A model generated the notes under the pieces. It was not told the origin of the DNA and did not search any database. It saw only the letters and a list, made by a program, of their open reading frames with translations. Shown one piece after another: positions 44,465 to 55,483 of a DNA stretch of 64,000 bases. Positions within the stretch are counted from its first letter, which is position 1. Each line of letters starts with the position of its first letter. The stretch is from Paragorgia papillata (Eukaryota > Cnidaria > Anthozoa > Scleralcyonacea > Coralliidae). Both the position numbers and the translations under genes were made by a program. The DNA lies in assembly GCA_035771165.1 (NCBI GenBank), contig JAWNZC010000028.1, positions 364,001 to 428,000 on the forward strand, read 5' to 3'.

Positions 44465-44778
44465 AAAAATATCGGTTAGTGGGCTGCTTAAATGCGTTAG
44501 TTGGGGCGTGGGTGTGGGCGTCGAAACGTCCGGCGGATTCATTTGGAGCGTGGGTGTGGGCGTCGAAACGATGTTTGGACGAAAAACTTTTCATCATGAA
44601 GGCAGACAAACAACTCTTACTAACCAAAAGATCAGAAATAGTTTCGACGCGTCGGCACAAAAAAAAATAAATAATTCGGATCAACAACCTAAACAATCAA
44701 AGGAATGCGCGCATCGTTTCGACGCCCACACCCACGCCCCAACTAACGCATTTAAGCAGCCCACTAACCGATATTTTT

Positions 44779-44828
44779 CAGTCGCCTGATGATCCCGTTT
44801 AGGGTGAAACCTCTGGTAGCGAAGACTT
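44779..44828 (+). ncRNA. Hammerhead-ribozyme-like motif, plus copy
   Basis: The core CTGATGA (44786-44792) is followed by stem II CCC-GTTTA-GGG, then GAA (44806-44808). A 3-bp stem III follows, ACC-TCT-GGT, and a UA step at which cleavage would be expected (after A44818). Stem I pairs CGC with GCG and, past an internal loop, AGT with ACT. This is the type I layout with a minimal stem III. The pair next to the core in stem II is U/U rather than the usual G-C, which could weaken it. Confidence 0.55.
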
Positions 44829-45134
44829 TAAGGTAAAACTATACTTTATACTTTGTATATATATATATATATAAGTGAGTTTTGTTTCACGAATTGTTAG
44901 AGAGTGCTCAATATCATATATATACTTTGTATATAAGTGAGTTATGGTTCACGAAATGTTAGAGAGTGCTCAATACCATATATAGATAGAGCAAAATACA
45001 AAGTATAAAGTATAGTTTTACCTTAAAGTCTTCGCTACCAGAGGTTTCACCCTAAACGGGATGATCCCGTTTAGGGTGAAACCTCTGGTAGCGAAGACTT
45101 TAAGGTAAAACTATACTTTATACTTTGTATACTT

Positions 45135-45175
<41 letters not shown>

Positions 45176-45176
<1 letters not shown>

Positions 45177-45829
45177 TCGATAAATAAAACTTACCCAAAG
45201 ATTTGTTAAGATAATTTAACTGTTTCTTCAGTTGGCCAAGTTTTAGGTTTATCTAAATAACAATAATCATAAAGATGTATGGATAATTTAATCCGTGTGC
45301 GAGTTTTAAAAATCCATGCATGTATAACAACAAATCATCTTGTGTGATCGTTGTTGTGACAAACGTTTCCAAACTTTTATCTATAAAAACTTAATTTTCT
45401 ATTTTTTGTTATTATATACAGGCAATGTGGTTTTTTTTTGTTTTAAGATGTCCTGTTCTTTCGGGAAATATAAAGAAAATATGCCAAGTTAAAGGACTTT
45501 AAAAAGTTACGTGAAAGCCCAAAAACCACTAAAGGCAACGACCAAAGCTCAAAGACCAAAAACCAACGACTAAAGCCCACAGCCTAAAAACCAAACATCA
45601 AATCTCCAAAGCCTACAGTTAGGATCAGATTCCCCCCTCAGGACCAGATGCCCCCGTTCGGAAATGCTTCAAAAGACTTAGTAAAACATCACAGATTGAG
45701 TTATTTTACTAACACCAGATTATTTAACTCTGTCTTACGCTGGACAATCTTGCTCGTCAAGTGGAAACCTCGTAAAAAATCCAAATAAAAGGTTATAGAC
45801 GGTGTTTTCATTGTAGTCCTTAAATATAC
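45176..45829. other. Intronic stretch with minisatellite remnants
   Basis: 45500-45600 has AAAGCC/AAAACC-rich short repeats. 45700-45760 holds two decayed inverse units of the repeat X minisatellite (CTAACACCAGATTATTTAACTC). Confidence 0.5.
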
Positions 45830-48800
45830 CTTTTTCTCTTGGGCGATCACATTCCAGGTTTTGTTTGCCCTTATATAGAGTTCTTTACTGTCTTTGCGGT
45901 ATACCAATAAACCATCAGCAGGTGGAACCTTTTTGGCAGTAATGCCATCCGGTACAACGACAGTCTGAGCAGGTTCGAATGTTTAAAATAAAACATAAAA
46001 ATTTAGTAATTAGTCAAATTAATGGAGATATTAATATTTTGTAAGAATAAATATATTACTCTTGCATGTATTTTGTCTATTTAACCATTTAATAAATTTT
46101 ACAAACAATCCGAAATCATTTGCTGAAGTTTACGTTGCGAGTAAGTTTCCTAACTAAATGAGTGGTTACATTTAAAGTGCAAATGAAACGAAAATTAAGT
46201 CAGTCTTATTTGAAAGAACACTTAAAATTATAGAGTAACATCTCTTGCAGTTTTTCGTTTCCTCGCTTCGTTCTAAAGATATTTCAGTTTGTTTGATATG
46301 CAAATTAAACATTTTGAAGTCATGACGTGCATAATGAGTTATCGAAAAAAGTTATATAACTTTGCTATTTATTATCGAACCAAATTAATTCAAAGGAAGC
46401 ATGTGGGCGTGTTTCTCCCAGAACACTAAACATGTAGATTTTCAGGTAATTATATTTGACAATATCAAAGATATATAACTTTTTTCGATAACTCATTATG
46501 CACGTCATGACGTCAAAATGTTTAATTTGCATATCAAACAAACTGAAATATCTCAAGAACGAAGCAAGGAAACGAAAAACTGCAAAAGATGTTACTGTAT
46601 CATTTTAAGTGTTCTTCAAATAAGACTGACTTAATTTTCGTTTCATAGGCACTTTAAAACAAGCCTTTTCTAGTACAAAATTTAAAGTAGCAAAGCTTGG
46701 TCAGACGGCAGAGTGAAGTTGTTTACGGTTTCTATTTTTGCGTTTTTATTGTTTTTGGTATGTGTACAGCGCAGATCAACGTGGCCGTGTCAAAGGTGCT
46801 CCAGGCAGCCGCCATACGACACAGTTCAGACTACGGATTACAGCTAAGATGTTAGGTGCTGATTTTATGGAGGGAGGAAAACCGGAGAACCCGGCGAAAA
46901 ACCCTCGAAGGACAGGAGAGATCAACTACAACTCTACTCACACGAGTTCCAAGCTCGACAACGGAGTCATTCCCAAGCGGTCACCCATCCAAGTACTAAC
47001 CCCGTCTAACCGGGCTTAACTATTGGTGAGAGGCAGCGCGCTAACAGCACACACCACCCCTTGATTCCTTATTAAAGGGAAGCTTATTTGGGAAGGCTGA
47101 AGTAATTAATTCTGTTGAAATTTCCTTTTCAAAATATCAGCTTTCTTTGTGGAATATCAATGGTTATAGCCAAACTATCTAACATGTTCCTGGCAAACTT
47201 TTGAAGCGATTGGATGTTTTAGAGCAAATTTAGAGCCTTTCTGCTGAAACTGTCGGAGCTGGAGCTTTCTACTTTGTCTAATTTTACTATTGGTCAGAAG
47301 AGCAGCGTGTTCATAGATGTTCAATTGTTTATATCAGGCCTCTGAAAGGGGTTAAGCAACAAATAAACACAAAAAGATCAAAAGTAATCATATTTCAAAT
47401 TTTCCTTCAAATTTCACCTTTAAAACGACCAATTTGAATGTTTTAAAAATAACAGTGTTATAAACGCTGTTGTATACAAATTATATAGTAAGTTTAGCTA
47501 TACTTACCCCATCATAAAAAAGAGCACGGTTCTTGCTACAGCGACCCTTAAATGAAAAACAAATACCTTAGATATTTAAAACAGATTTTTTTTTATCCAA
47601 ACCAAAACTTTAAAACTTAAATAAATGTGGAAATGAACGTTTTGTGGTTGAACTAGAAGTGAACCACCTAATACGAGCAATTTCGCTAACCTTACTCGGT
47701 GTAGTACTGCCACCAACCAACTTGTACCATACCAACTTTCCATTATTCTTTGCAACTTCATACTCCATACATTTGTTCCAAGCTCTCTTAGGAAGGGTCG
47801 ACCTCATCCAAAACCAAGTAAATACACTTCTTGTGATAGTTCCTCCATTTTGGGCTTGGCATTCGTCGGAGCAGTAATTTTGAGTACCACCTACAGGTCC
47901 ATAACAACCACAACACTAAAAGACAATGAAATATGGATATAGCCATTACATCACCATTCGCCAATTTTAGTAGTATATTATGTAAGAGAACTATAGTATA
48001 TGACAGCTCACGTGTCCGTTATCGCATCCAACTGAGGCTGTTGAATCATGTTCAATCCCAGAAATATGTCCTTTTACGCTGTAACTATTAAAAAAAATAA
48101 TTGCGTAATTACGGCAACATGACATGCAGACGTATTCACAATTTGCTTTACAGTTAAAATGCATGCATGCAGCCTTAATGAACACTATATACAGACGTTT
48201 CGTAAATGTTCGTCAAGATCAAATACTTAAAAAATGTTCCTAAGCCACAGGCAATGATCGAACCTAAAACTACCTTCTAGTGACCTGTTAGATATTTTAA
48301 TCATTGAGTTTCTGAGGCTACGTCTACTAAACGTCTGTTACATTACAAGTAAACTCGCACATGTAAATACAGCACCGCAGATATACACGTAAGAACTGCA
48401 TGCTTCTAAACTACATTTTATATGCAAACGCTTTCGCTTAAGCAGTATTACATATGACTATATAAATTTGCAACTTGAGCCTCAGTAGCTCCTTGGTTGA
48501 AGCGCAAAACCGGCCATTAGAAGGTCGCAGGCTCAATGCCTGTCTGGAGCTCAGAAGTATTTTATGAGTATATTTAATCTTAAAACAATGTCTACCAGCA
48601 AACGGTCTGTTACATTACACCGAACTCACACATGTATACATCACACACATGCACCACTCTTTAACGTCAATATTATCATAAGAACTTTACATTAATAGCA
48701 ATCTTAAGTTAAAATTTGAATTTTTGTTCTTTTCTAAAGACTATGTTCTCGAGCTGATAGCCGAAATGGCTTCTTATTAAGAAAAATTAGTTTGTAATAA

Positions 48801-51800
48801 ATTATTGCGCTGTAGAACAGTTGCAATTCATTATGGGATCAAAACAATCAAAACAACGGTAATTGCAAAATGTTATTTAATAAATAAAATGGACAAGCTT
48901 TTTCATTGAGCTCAAGGTATATCTTGATTATATGACATGAAATTAAATGCGTGCTTATTAAGCGCTTCAAAAGGTATTGGCAATAAAAATATTGTTTGCG
49001 GTATAAATTGACAGAACTCGTGAAACGGTAAAGGAAGATATTTTACAACTTTTTCGTATCTATATAGATTATTTTTGTGGAAACACCAAGTAAAATATTT
49101 ACTTGCTAAGTTTTTGGCCTGTTAACTCCGGCTTTATCAGAGCTCTGATGAAAGCCTGAGTCAACAGGCCGAAAGCTTAGCAAATAAATATTTTACATGG
49201 TGTTTCCACAAAACGTATCTATATTACATTATCGCCATGAAAACTTTCAAAGAATTAATTTTTCGTATCTTTCTTAATTTTTGAGATGTTTCAATTTGTA
49301 TGATATGTAAATGAGATGGTTTCTCTGGCTTCATAACTAACTACAGGGTACAGTATTTTCATACGAGAAGTTTTAATGTGCACAGTTTCAAGTGATTTTT
49401 TTTAACGAACTTGGAGATATAACTGATTTTGACATCTGGTGAAAATGTCATAGCCTTGCTATGACGTCAGACACAATTTCATTTACATATAGAAAACAAT
49501 TAAAATATTTTAAAAACATAGCGTAGAAAAAATAAATTTGACTCAGTTAAAACTATACAATGCATAATTATAGACCCCATGATTAGGTTAACATGCTATC
49601 TAAGAATGATATCTAATCAGTAAATTAAAATTAAATATTCTACCTAAAAGCACCAGAGTAATCTTGTTGAAAGCAGGTATGGTGAAAGGCATATCCACAA
49701 CGGCATGGCTGTTGCAGGCAAGAATTCATTCTTTTCTGTAAAAAAGATCAGGCATAATATGAAAGCAAACACCTTTAAGAAAAGCAAACATAAGAAACAA
49801 AAAACGTGCGAGATTGTAATGAATGAACGAACGAACGAACGAACGAACGATGAATGAACGAACGAACGAACGAACGAACGAACGAACGAACGAACGAACG
49901 AACGAACGAACGAACGAACGAACGAACGAACGAACGAACGAATGAATAACTATTTAAGTGTCAATGTATTTAGCACTATTACAACTAATTGGGGACAGTA
50001 ATATTTGTAAACCCGCTGGAAATTGGGTACCCGTTTTTAAAATTACTCTCAAAAGCACATATCACTAATAATATAACACGCACCCATCCAATTCCACTGC
50101 TTGGATGATGGCCAAATCCAAATTTTGAACATTGAAAGTTTGTATTGACAATACTTTCTGTCTGCAAATCTTTTACATATGCAATGTTTCCAATCCCTGC
50201 TGATGTTCGGCCACATCCTCCTTGGCCAATTACCAAAAGATTTTTTAAAGGACGTTTTGCTCTTAGTCTAAAAGACCTTAAATAAAGGGGGAAAATGTCG
50301 TTTTTGCGATTGCTGTTGTTTGTGTATTTTTTTCAAGATCGTATAGGGAACAAATCTTATTTGGAAAACAAACGTTCCTGGTGAACGAAGCTAGAATGTG
50401 TAGCTTAAATTGTTGCAATGCATGAAAGCAGCCTATGTCCCTTCCACTGTTTCTTAGTGACAGCAATGGAGTATATAAATGTTGGAAATAAGGAAGTCAG
50501 GAAAAAAAAATATTAAACAAAGTAACAATAGCATAGGTTATAAATAACTTAATAATAGTTTTTAAAATATTAGTCACAAACCAATGAGCTTTTGTGTGTG
50601 AAAAGCTTTCTTTTGTTGCCATCTGTACCCTGAAGTCCAAAATTGGCGCATCGCCAAAAGCACTTGTCCAATGTGGAAAACCGAAAGGTCTAACTGTTTT
50701 ATTGTTTGAAGGAACTGACCACATAGATGCGTTTCGTTTTCGTCCAATAAGCATGTATCCTCCTCCGTCGGTAGTCATGTCACACCACACCTTTAATGTG
50801 TATGTTTAAACAAAATGTTTTTGTAATTTAAAAACAAAACAAAAAACACTTTTTGTGCAGTTCTTCTAATGTAAACAAAAATTGGAAATATAAAAATTAG
50901 ATGTGCATGGGGGTATTGTAATATTTTGTAGTTTTATAGAGTATAAAGACAAGAAAAATCAAAATTTTTAATTAATGACGTTCTGGTTAATAAACATACT
51001 AAGATAATCCAAGTAACTAGAACAATTTTTCTTTTTTTCTAACAATGTTACTAACTTCAGAAAAACACAATCGTATCATCCGCAATCTTGTTTCAATAAT
51101 TTGCCTAATTAATTCAGAAGTCAGTGAATGCCTATTTATATTTCAAATTATGCAAAAAGGAAGCCCAAATCCTATAAGCCTGTTGGTTTCTTTTTGGGGC
51201 AACCTTACCAGTTGTATGTGTTCAGTTCTTCTCTATAAATAGTATATTAAAAGCTAGCAAATAAAATTTAATTTGATTACATTACAAACTGGGCAAATAA
51301 TATCGAATTACACTTTGCTGATAGCCAAGTGCTCCCCATGTTTTTGGAAGTGTTACAGTGCAATAATGTGAAAACGACATTCACTAGAAGCGAACTTCAC
51401 ACATACATACATATCAGCATAAATAACAAGTGGAGATTTTGCTTTACCCAGTTTGTGACCTCAGGTGCATATCAAAAAATTGTTAATATTAGCAATATTA
51501 GCAATATTAGAGTTAAAGATGTACTGTATCTGATTCAAAATTAAATATTCAGATTTCGTTTCTAAAATCAATGTTCCGACAACTAGGTTTGTTGTAGGCT
51601 TGTAGCTATAGGTTTGGCGGCATACAACCATAACTGCAACCAAATATTATTTTTATTGTCTCTGTATTTTATGCAATATATTGATAAACAAAAATATAAA
51701 AATAATTATATCAGGGGCGGATCTAGGATTGTTGAAAGGGGGGTGTCCTGGGGTGAAGCCGAGCCTTCTAGGGGGTTCCCCTGGGAATTTTTGAGTTCTT

Positions 51801-54709
51801 GGGTCTCTGAAATGGCATTTCCAGCAATTTGAGAGCCATTTGAGGGCACGTTTGAGCACTCCGCAGTATAGAAAAAAGATTGTATTTTTGGGTTACATGT
51901 ACTTACAGTATGAAATATTTATGTAAACACTTTAAAAAAAAACAAATGAAAACTGCAACTTCACGGTCAACTAGAGCTGTTAGACCTGCAATAATTATAT
52001 TTAGCGTCTTTTAATAATTTTTTCTAGACCAAAGAGGGGGGTGGCTAGCCACCCAATCCACCACCCCTAAATCCGCCCCTGTATATTTGTGTTTAGCTCG
52101 CATCCCAAAACAGTTCTTGCTTATAAATAGCAAGAAAAATCAAATTTCTTAATTTCTGTCCTTTTTACTTAAGTAATCCAAGTAATATGAACGATTTTTA
52201 TCAACTCAGATATAAATTGTATTTTTATTTGGGTTTAAGGGAAAAAATCAAACCTTTCTTGGTTTGTTAGAAATCCCAAAGTTTATCCAGTAAAATCCAT
52301 CTTTAGCATCATTGTTGTTGTTTAAAATATCAGAGCAGTCGTAAGCAGGATCGAAAAATTCTCCTCGTGAATGGGATCCTGTAATATACAATGTTCTAAG
52401 TTAGAATATAAATGGATGCGAACAACGTATTTATTATGATCTGCCTACATTTAAAATAGTCTAGTGTTAGACAGGGTGATATAATCTGGTGTTAGACAGA
52501 GTAAAATAGTCTGGTGCAAGACAGAGTGAAAATAGTCTAGTGTTAGACAGAGTAAAATAGTCTGGTGTTAGACAGGGTGAAAAAATCTGGTGTTAGACAG
52601 AGTAAAATAGTCTGGTGTTAGACAGGGTGAAATAATCTGATGTTAGGCAGAGTAAAAGAATCAGGTGTTAGACAGAGTAAAATAGTCTGGTGTTAGACAG
52701 AGTAAAATAGTCCGATGTTACACACAGTAAAATAGTCTGGTGTTAAAATATGCTACCTTTATTTAAAGTTGAATTTAAATAATGCAACCGATAAGACGAA
52801 AGTGTTGTGATATAAACGCGTATTTCTAACACAATTTATCACTGTCAAATTTATCCTACCATCAACTGCTTTCCAGTTGTAAAAACCATTGTCGTTGGTA
52901 CAAACTATAAGTTTCTCTTTGGATTGCCGGTCCTTAAACAACTTAGTCTTGCCATGGTTGGTTTTGTTACAAGATCCTGGATTGGGACTTTTATCACCTT
53001 CAATTATCTTTGGAAAGAAATAACTGAGATGTCAAAGTACAGTAAATGTAAATAATGTACATAATTATTGTATTATATTGTACATAAAGATAGTTTTCAA
53101 CTCTTTATTGGACAGGTTTCCAACAGCTCTCCCCTTGACCAGTAAAATCGTCTGGCGGTAGCCAGAATAAAATTAATAAGTAGACAAAAAGCAACTGTGG
53201 CCAGTAAAGGGTTAATTTAGTAAGATTAAGAAGCTAGTATAATTATAAGATAACTTGAGGCGATTGTCAAGGACCCTCAACGACGATGTCCTTCAAACAA
53301 ATAACTTATATTTGCAAAGCAAAGAGAATGAAGAATTTTTAGTTGGAGTATTTTTAATATTGTCCTCGTTCTTTATACAAAACCACTTAGAGCATGTTTA
53401 ACGTCTTCAGGACAAAATTAATTCGCGAAAAGATCATGAGAACTGATGCTTACGATTAACTTCATATAGACACTACGATCATTTTAGCAATATACTAACT
53501 AAAGGCGTTTTGAAAGTCATTAAACTAACTTCAATTATAATAGTCAGTTAACCGTGACTTATTTAAATTGTAAAATGAATGTTGTCTTCTAATCGCCATC
53601 GTCGTCCTAGCACTTAAGGTCCCTATTATTTTTCTATTTTATAACTTCGGCACACAAATAACAAAAATAAATAATTGTTATTTCTAACATTTACAACGTA
53701 GAACTGAATAATCGCTTATAAGTGCTTCGGGGGGGAAAGAGCATGCATCCATGGAACCGAGTAGAGAAAGTTCACTAATTATATTTTAAGTCAATAAGAG
53801 TCGGCCCGGGTATCGAATGCAAAAATTTAAACCACTTCCTTTTTGCCTTTGTCGTCCATATTTTCATTCATTGTATAATACAACGGTAAAGAGCTACCGA
53901 ATATGAACGAGTTTTCTGATTGGTTATATAAGTAACCAATCACATTGTCAATTATCATTTCCAGTCTTTAATCTCGCCAACGCTCATACACTTTAAATTA
54001 ACTTTCACGCATGTTTATCTGCATACGTTGAAAGACGATAATCAAAATACCACTATTCAAAAATTTGGTGTAGTTATATACTTCTCGAAATATTTGTGAT
54101 TCCAAATGCCGTGAAGTGCGTAGATAATTTTCAGACTTTAGAAAATGTAATTTAAGCACGCCGTGTGTCAACAACATTTCATGGGAAGAAAGAACATAGT
54201 CAAAACACTATTCTTCGTAAATTTTGTAAAATTTCTAAGCTAAACTTTTGAAATACAGTATTAGCTTTCAATGAAACAAGTTTTACACAAGAACGTTTGG
54301 TCCGTCGCTCGGCTCAGGCTGGCGTTAATTAGCAGTGATCAATGCTCCAATCTCATTGGTTCCTTGTACACAGAGAAAGGAATGTATCGCTCGGAAGAGC
54401 TCGCCGTTGTTGGGGAGAAGTTAGCGTACGACGCTTAAGAATTACGGCTGCAAAGGAGGCTAAAAAGAGACGAGAAGTAGCAAAGGTTTTGTAACGAGGG
54501 TTCCAACCTTAATGTATAGCTATATATAATCTATTTTCAGTTCAATATCCTTGTGTACTTTAACTGTTGTTGTCAAACTGTTACGATCGATTTCCTTAAA
54601 CGAAGACTAGAAAGAACAATTTAAATTAGTCTTTAATTTAAGCCTGCCTTACCTTGAAAAAAGAACAACCAACCAATGACAAAAAGATCAATAAAATGTT
54701 GAAATACAT
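45830..54709 (-). CDS. Mosaic secreted protein: signal peptide, fibrinogen-like, Cys-rich, collagen XV/XVIII-trimerisation-like
   Basis: Ten exons chain with matching phases: 54709-54653 (signal peptide MYFNILLIFLSLVGCSFF), 53007-52860, 52378-52254, 50790-50582, 50276-50084, 49735-49644, 48084-48012, 47915-47691, 47546-47508, 45964-45830; 432 residues so far. Exons 3-4 give the start of a fibrinogen-type domain (AYDCSDIL, DGFYWI, VWCDMTTDGGGYMLIGRK). Exon 5 has LRAKRPLKNLLVIGQGGCG and TNFQCSKFGFG. Exons 6-8 are cysteine-rich (CLQQPCRCGYAFHHTC, GCYGPVGGTQNYCSDEC). Exon 10 (PPADGLLVYRKDSKELYIRA) resembles the collagen XV/XVIII trimerisation domain. The product is probably an extracellular matrix or lectin-like protein. 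Similar architectures are often annotated in corals as skeletal organic matrix proteins, but that name is not proven. Introns carry MITEs, a SINE, microsatellites and a minisatellite. Confidence 0.82.
46172..46658. mobile_element. MITE with AAGTGCAAATGAAACGAAAATTAAG ends
   Basis: Arms 46172-46365 and 46465-46658 are inverted (CGAAAATTAAGTCAGTCTTA with TAAGACTGACTTAATTTTCG, then TTATCGAAAAAAGTTATATA with its complement). A right-end fragment is at 19480-19570. Confidence 0.88.
46780..47070 (-). mobile_element. 5S rRNA-derived SINE
   Basis: On the minus strand the head contains GTTAAGC, CCGGTTAGACGGGG and then GTTAGTACTTGGATGGGTGACCGCTTGGGAA, matching the 5S rRNA internal promoter region and 3' half. 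The body follows (CGAGGGTTTTTCGCCGGGTT, CTCCGGTTTTCCTCCC). Truncated copies with the same body are at 56380, 57420-57620 and 58130-58370. It lies in the intron between exons 9 and 10 of the mosaic gene. Confidence 0.88.
48479..48550 (+). repeat. Decayed tRNA-like sequence, possible SINE head
   Basis: AGTAGCTCCTTGGTTGAAGCGC resembles an A-box region and GGTCGCAGGCTCAATGCC a degenerate B box, at tRNA-like spacing. The acceptor stem does not close well, so it is not a functional tRNA. Confidence 0.5.
49070..49215. repeat. Palindrome with hammerhead-like remnants
   Basis: TTTGTGGAAACACCAAGTAAAATATTTACTTGCTAAG (49073 onward) is inverted at 49175-49215. The right half reads CTGATGAAAGCCTGAGTCAACAGGCCGAAAGC, which has the CTGATGA and GAAA boxes around a GCCTG/CAGGC stem, as in Penelope-type hammerheads, but with unpaired extra bases. 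It sits in an intron of the mosaic gene. Confidence 0.6.
49819..49942. repeat. (AACG)n microsatellite
   Basis: About 30 AACG/GAAC units with one ATGA interruption near 49850. Confidence 0.98.
50800..51710. other. Intron, nothing recognised
   Basis: AT-rich intron sequence between exons 3 and 4 of the mosaic gene. The (TTAGCAATA)n stretch at 51485-51510 is a short tandem repeat. Confidence 0.5.
51713..52083. mobile_element. MITE with CAGGGGCGGATCTAGG ends
   Basis: CAGGGGCGGATCTAGGATT on the left and AAATCCGCCCCTG on the right are inverted. GGGGGTGTCC and TGAAATGGCATTTCC lie inside. Related fragments are at 25120 and 36060. It lies in the intron between exons 3 and 4. Confidence 0.85.
52451..52745 (+). 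repeat. 25-bp minisatellite of repeat X in an intron
   Basis: About 12 units of AATAGTCTGGTGTTAGACAG type with a GGGTGA variant, lying between exons 2 and 3 of the mosaic gene. No repeat X flanks are visible. Confidence 0.9.
53020..54640. other. First intron of the mosaic gene
   Basis: It includes a minisatellite remnant at 53130-53175, a CTTAAGGTCCCTA MITE end at 53616 and a GGAGGCTAAAAAG foldback end near 54455. No exon was found. Confidence 0.45.
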
Positions 54710-55129
54710 TTTCCAATTATCTGAACACGAAGAAAAAGTGTTAATATATACGCTAACATTGAAAAGTCATATATATGACAACCCAATTAACAAATAACAC
54801 AACACATGCCGCAGCAAACACAACTGCTAAATAGAAAGCTTGACGAAATGCTGCGAAATAACACGGACACCTGACCAGAAGCATGCAAACTACAGTAACT
54901 TTTCGGTCTTAAAAGTTTACATGGTCTGCAACATTAGTAAGTTTGTATTCATGATAGTTCATGACATTATGTGTACAAAATACTACCAAACACGAATCAC
55001 CTACACAATTGGCATGTTCGAAGAAAATTCGAATTAAAATAAGTGCATGGCAGTCATGCTAAAACAGCTAAAGATTTATCAAATATATACTGTAAGTAAA
55101 TTAGGCCGATAATATGGCATATCTTTCGA

Positions 55130-55335
55130 TCTAAAAATATCTCTCGCTCTCCCAAAACCTTACACTGCCGGGATATTTTTAAAACTTTTGCATATATTGG
55201 AGCAAAAATTTGGGATGATATGCCAGAGAATGAAAAATATAATAGAAATCTAAATAGTTTTAAACGATATTTGCAATCATCGCTTCCACAATTGGACTAT
55301 TTCATTGTAAATAGACTTACACATATACATAAATG
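55130..55335 (+). mobile_element. LINE 3' end remnant (reverse transcriptase C-terminus)
   Basis: The plus strand reads FAYIGAKIWDDMPENEK, then NLNSFKRYLQSSLPQLDYF, the common C-terminal end of LINE RT ORFs (IGAKIWN.IP.E). It is truncated at 5', with no poly-A tail assigned. Confidence 0.75.
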
Positions 55336-55483
55336 TATACATTCGGCTTTCTTGCGTTAAGCATGCAGATTTATTTTTAACTAAAGATTCTTCAAATTAA
55401 AATCTCTCTCTCTTCCTCTCTATGTTATTACCTGTATCAAAGTATCTTGCAGATGTCTTCGTCTTCGCAACTTGGCTGTTTAT

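Larger units (their letters stand above)
44330..45175. mobile_element. Penelope-like terminal repeats in inverted arrangement
   Basis: A segment of about 200 bp (AAAGTATAGTTTTACCTTAAAGTC, hammerhead-like core, GGTTAGTGGGCTGCTTAAATGCG) is present on the minus strand at 44390-44580 and inverted on the plus strand at 44712-44865. A shorter head-to-head pair, fused at CGGGATGATCCCG, is at 44995-45125. (TA)n runs lie at the outer edges. Between the first pair is a short frame starting near 44599. Inverted partial terminal repeats and hammerhead motifs are known traits of Penelope-like elements. No GIY-YIG or RT sequence is present here. Confidence 0.6.

Noticed and set aside
48479..48550. Functional tRNA gene
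   Set aside because: A- and B-box-like motifs are present, but the acceptor stem does not pair and the B box is degenerate.
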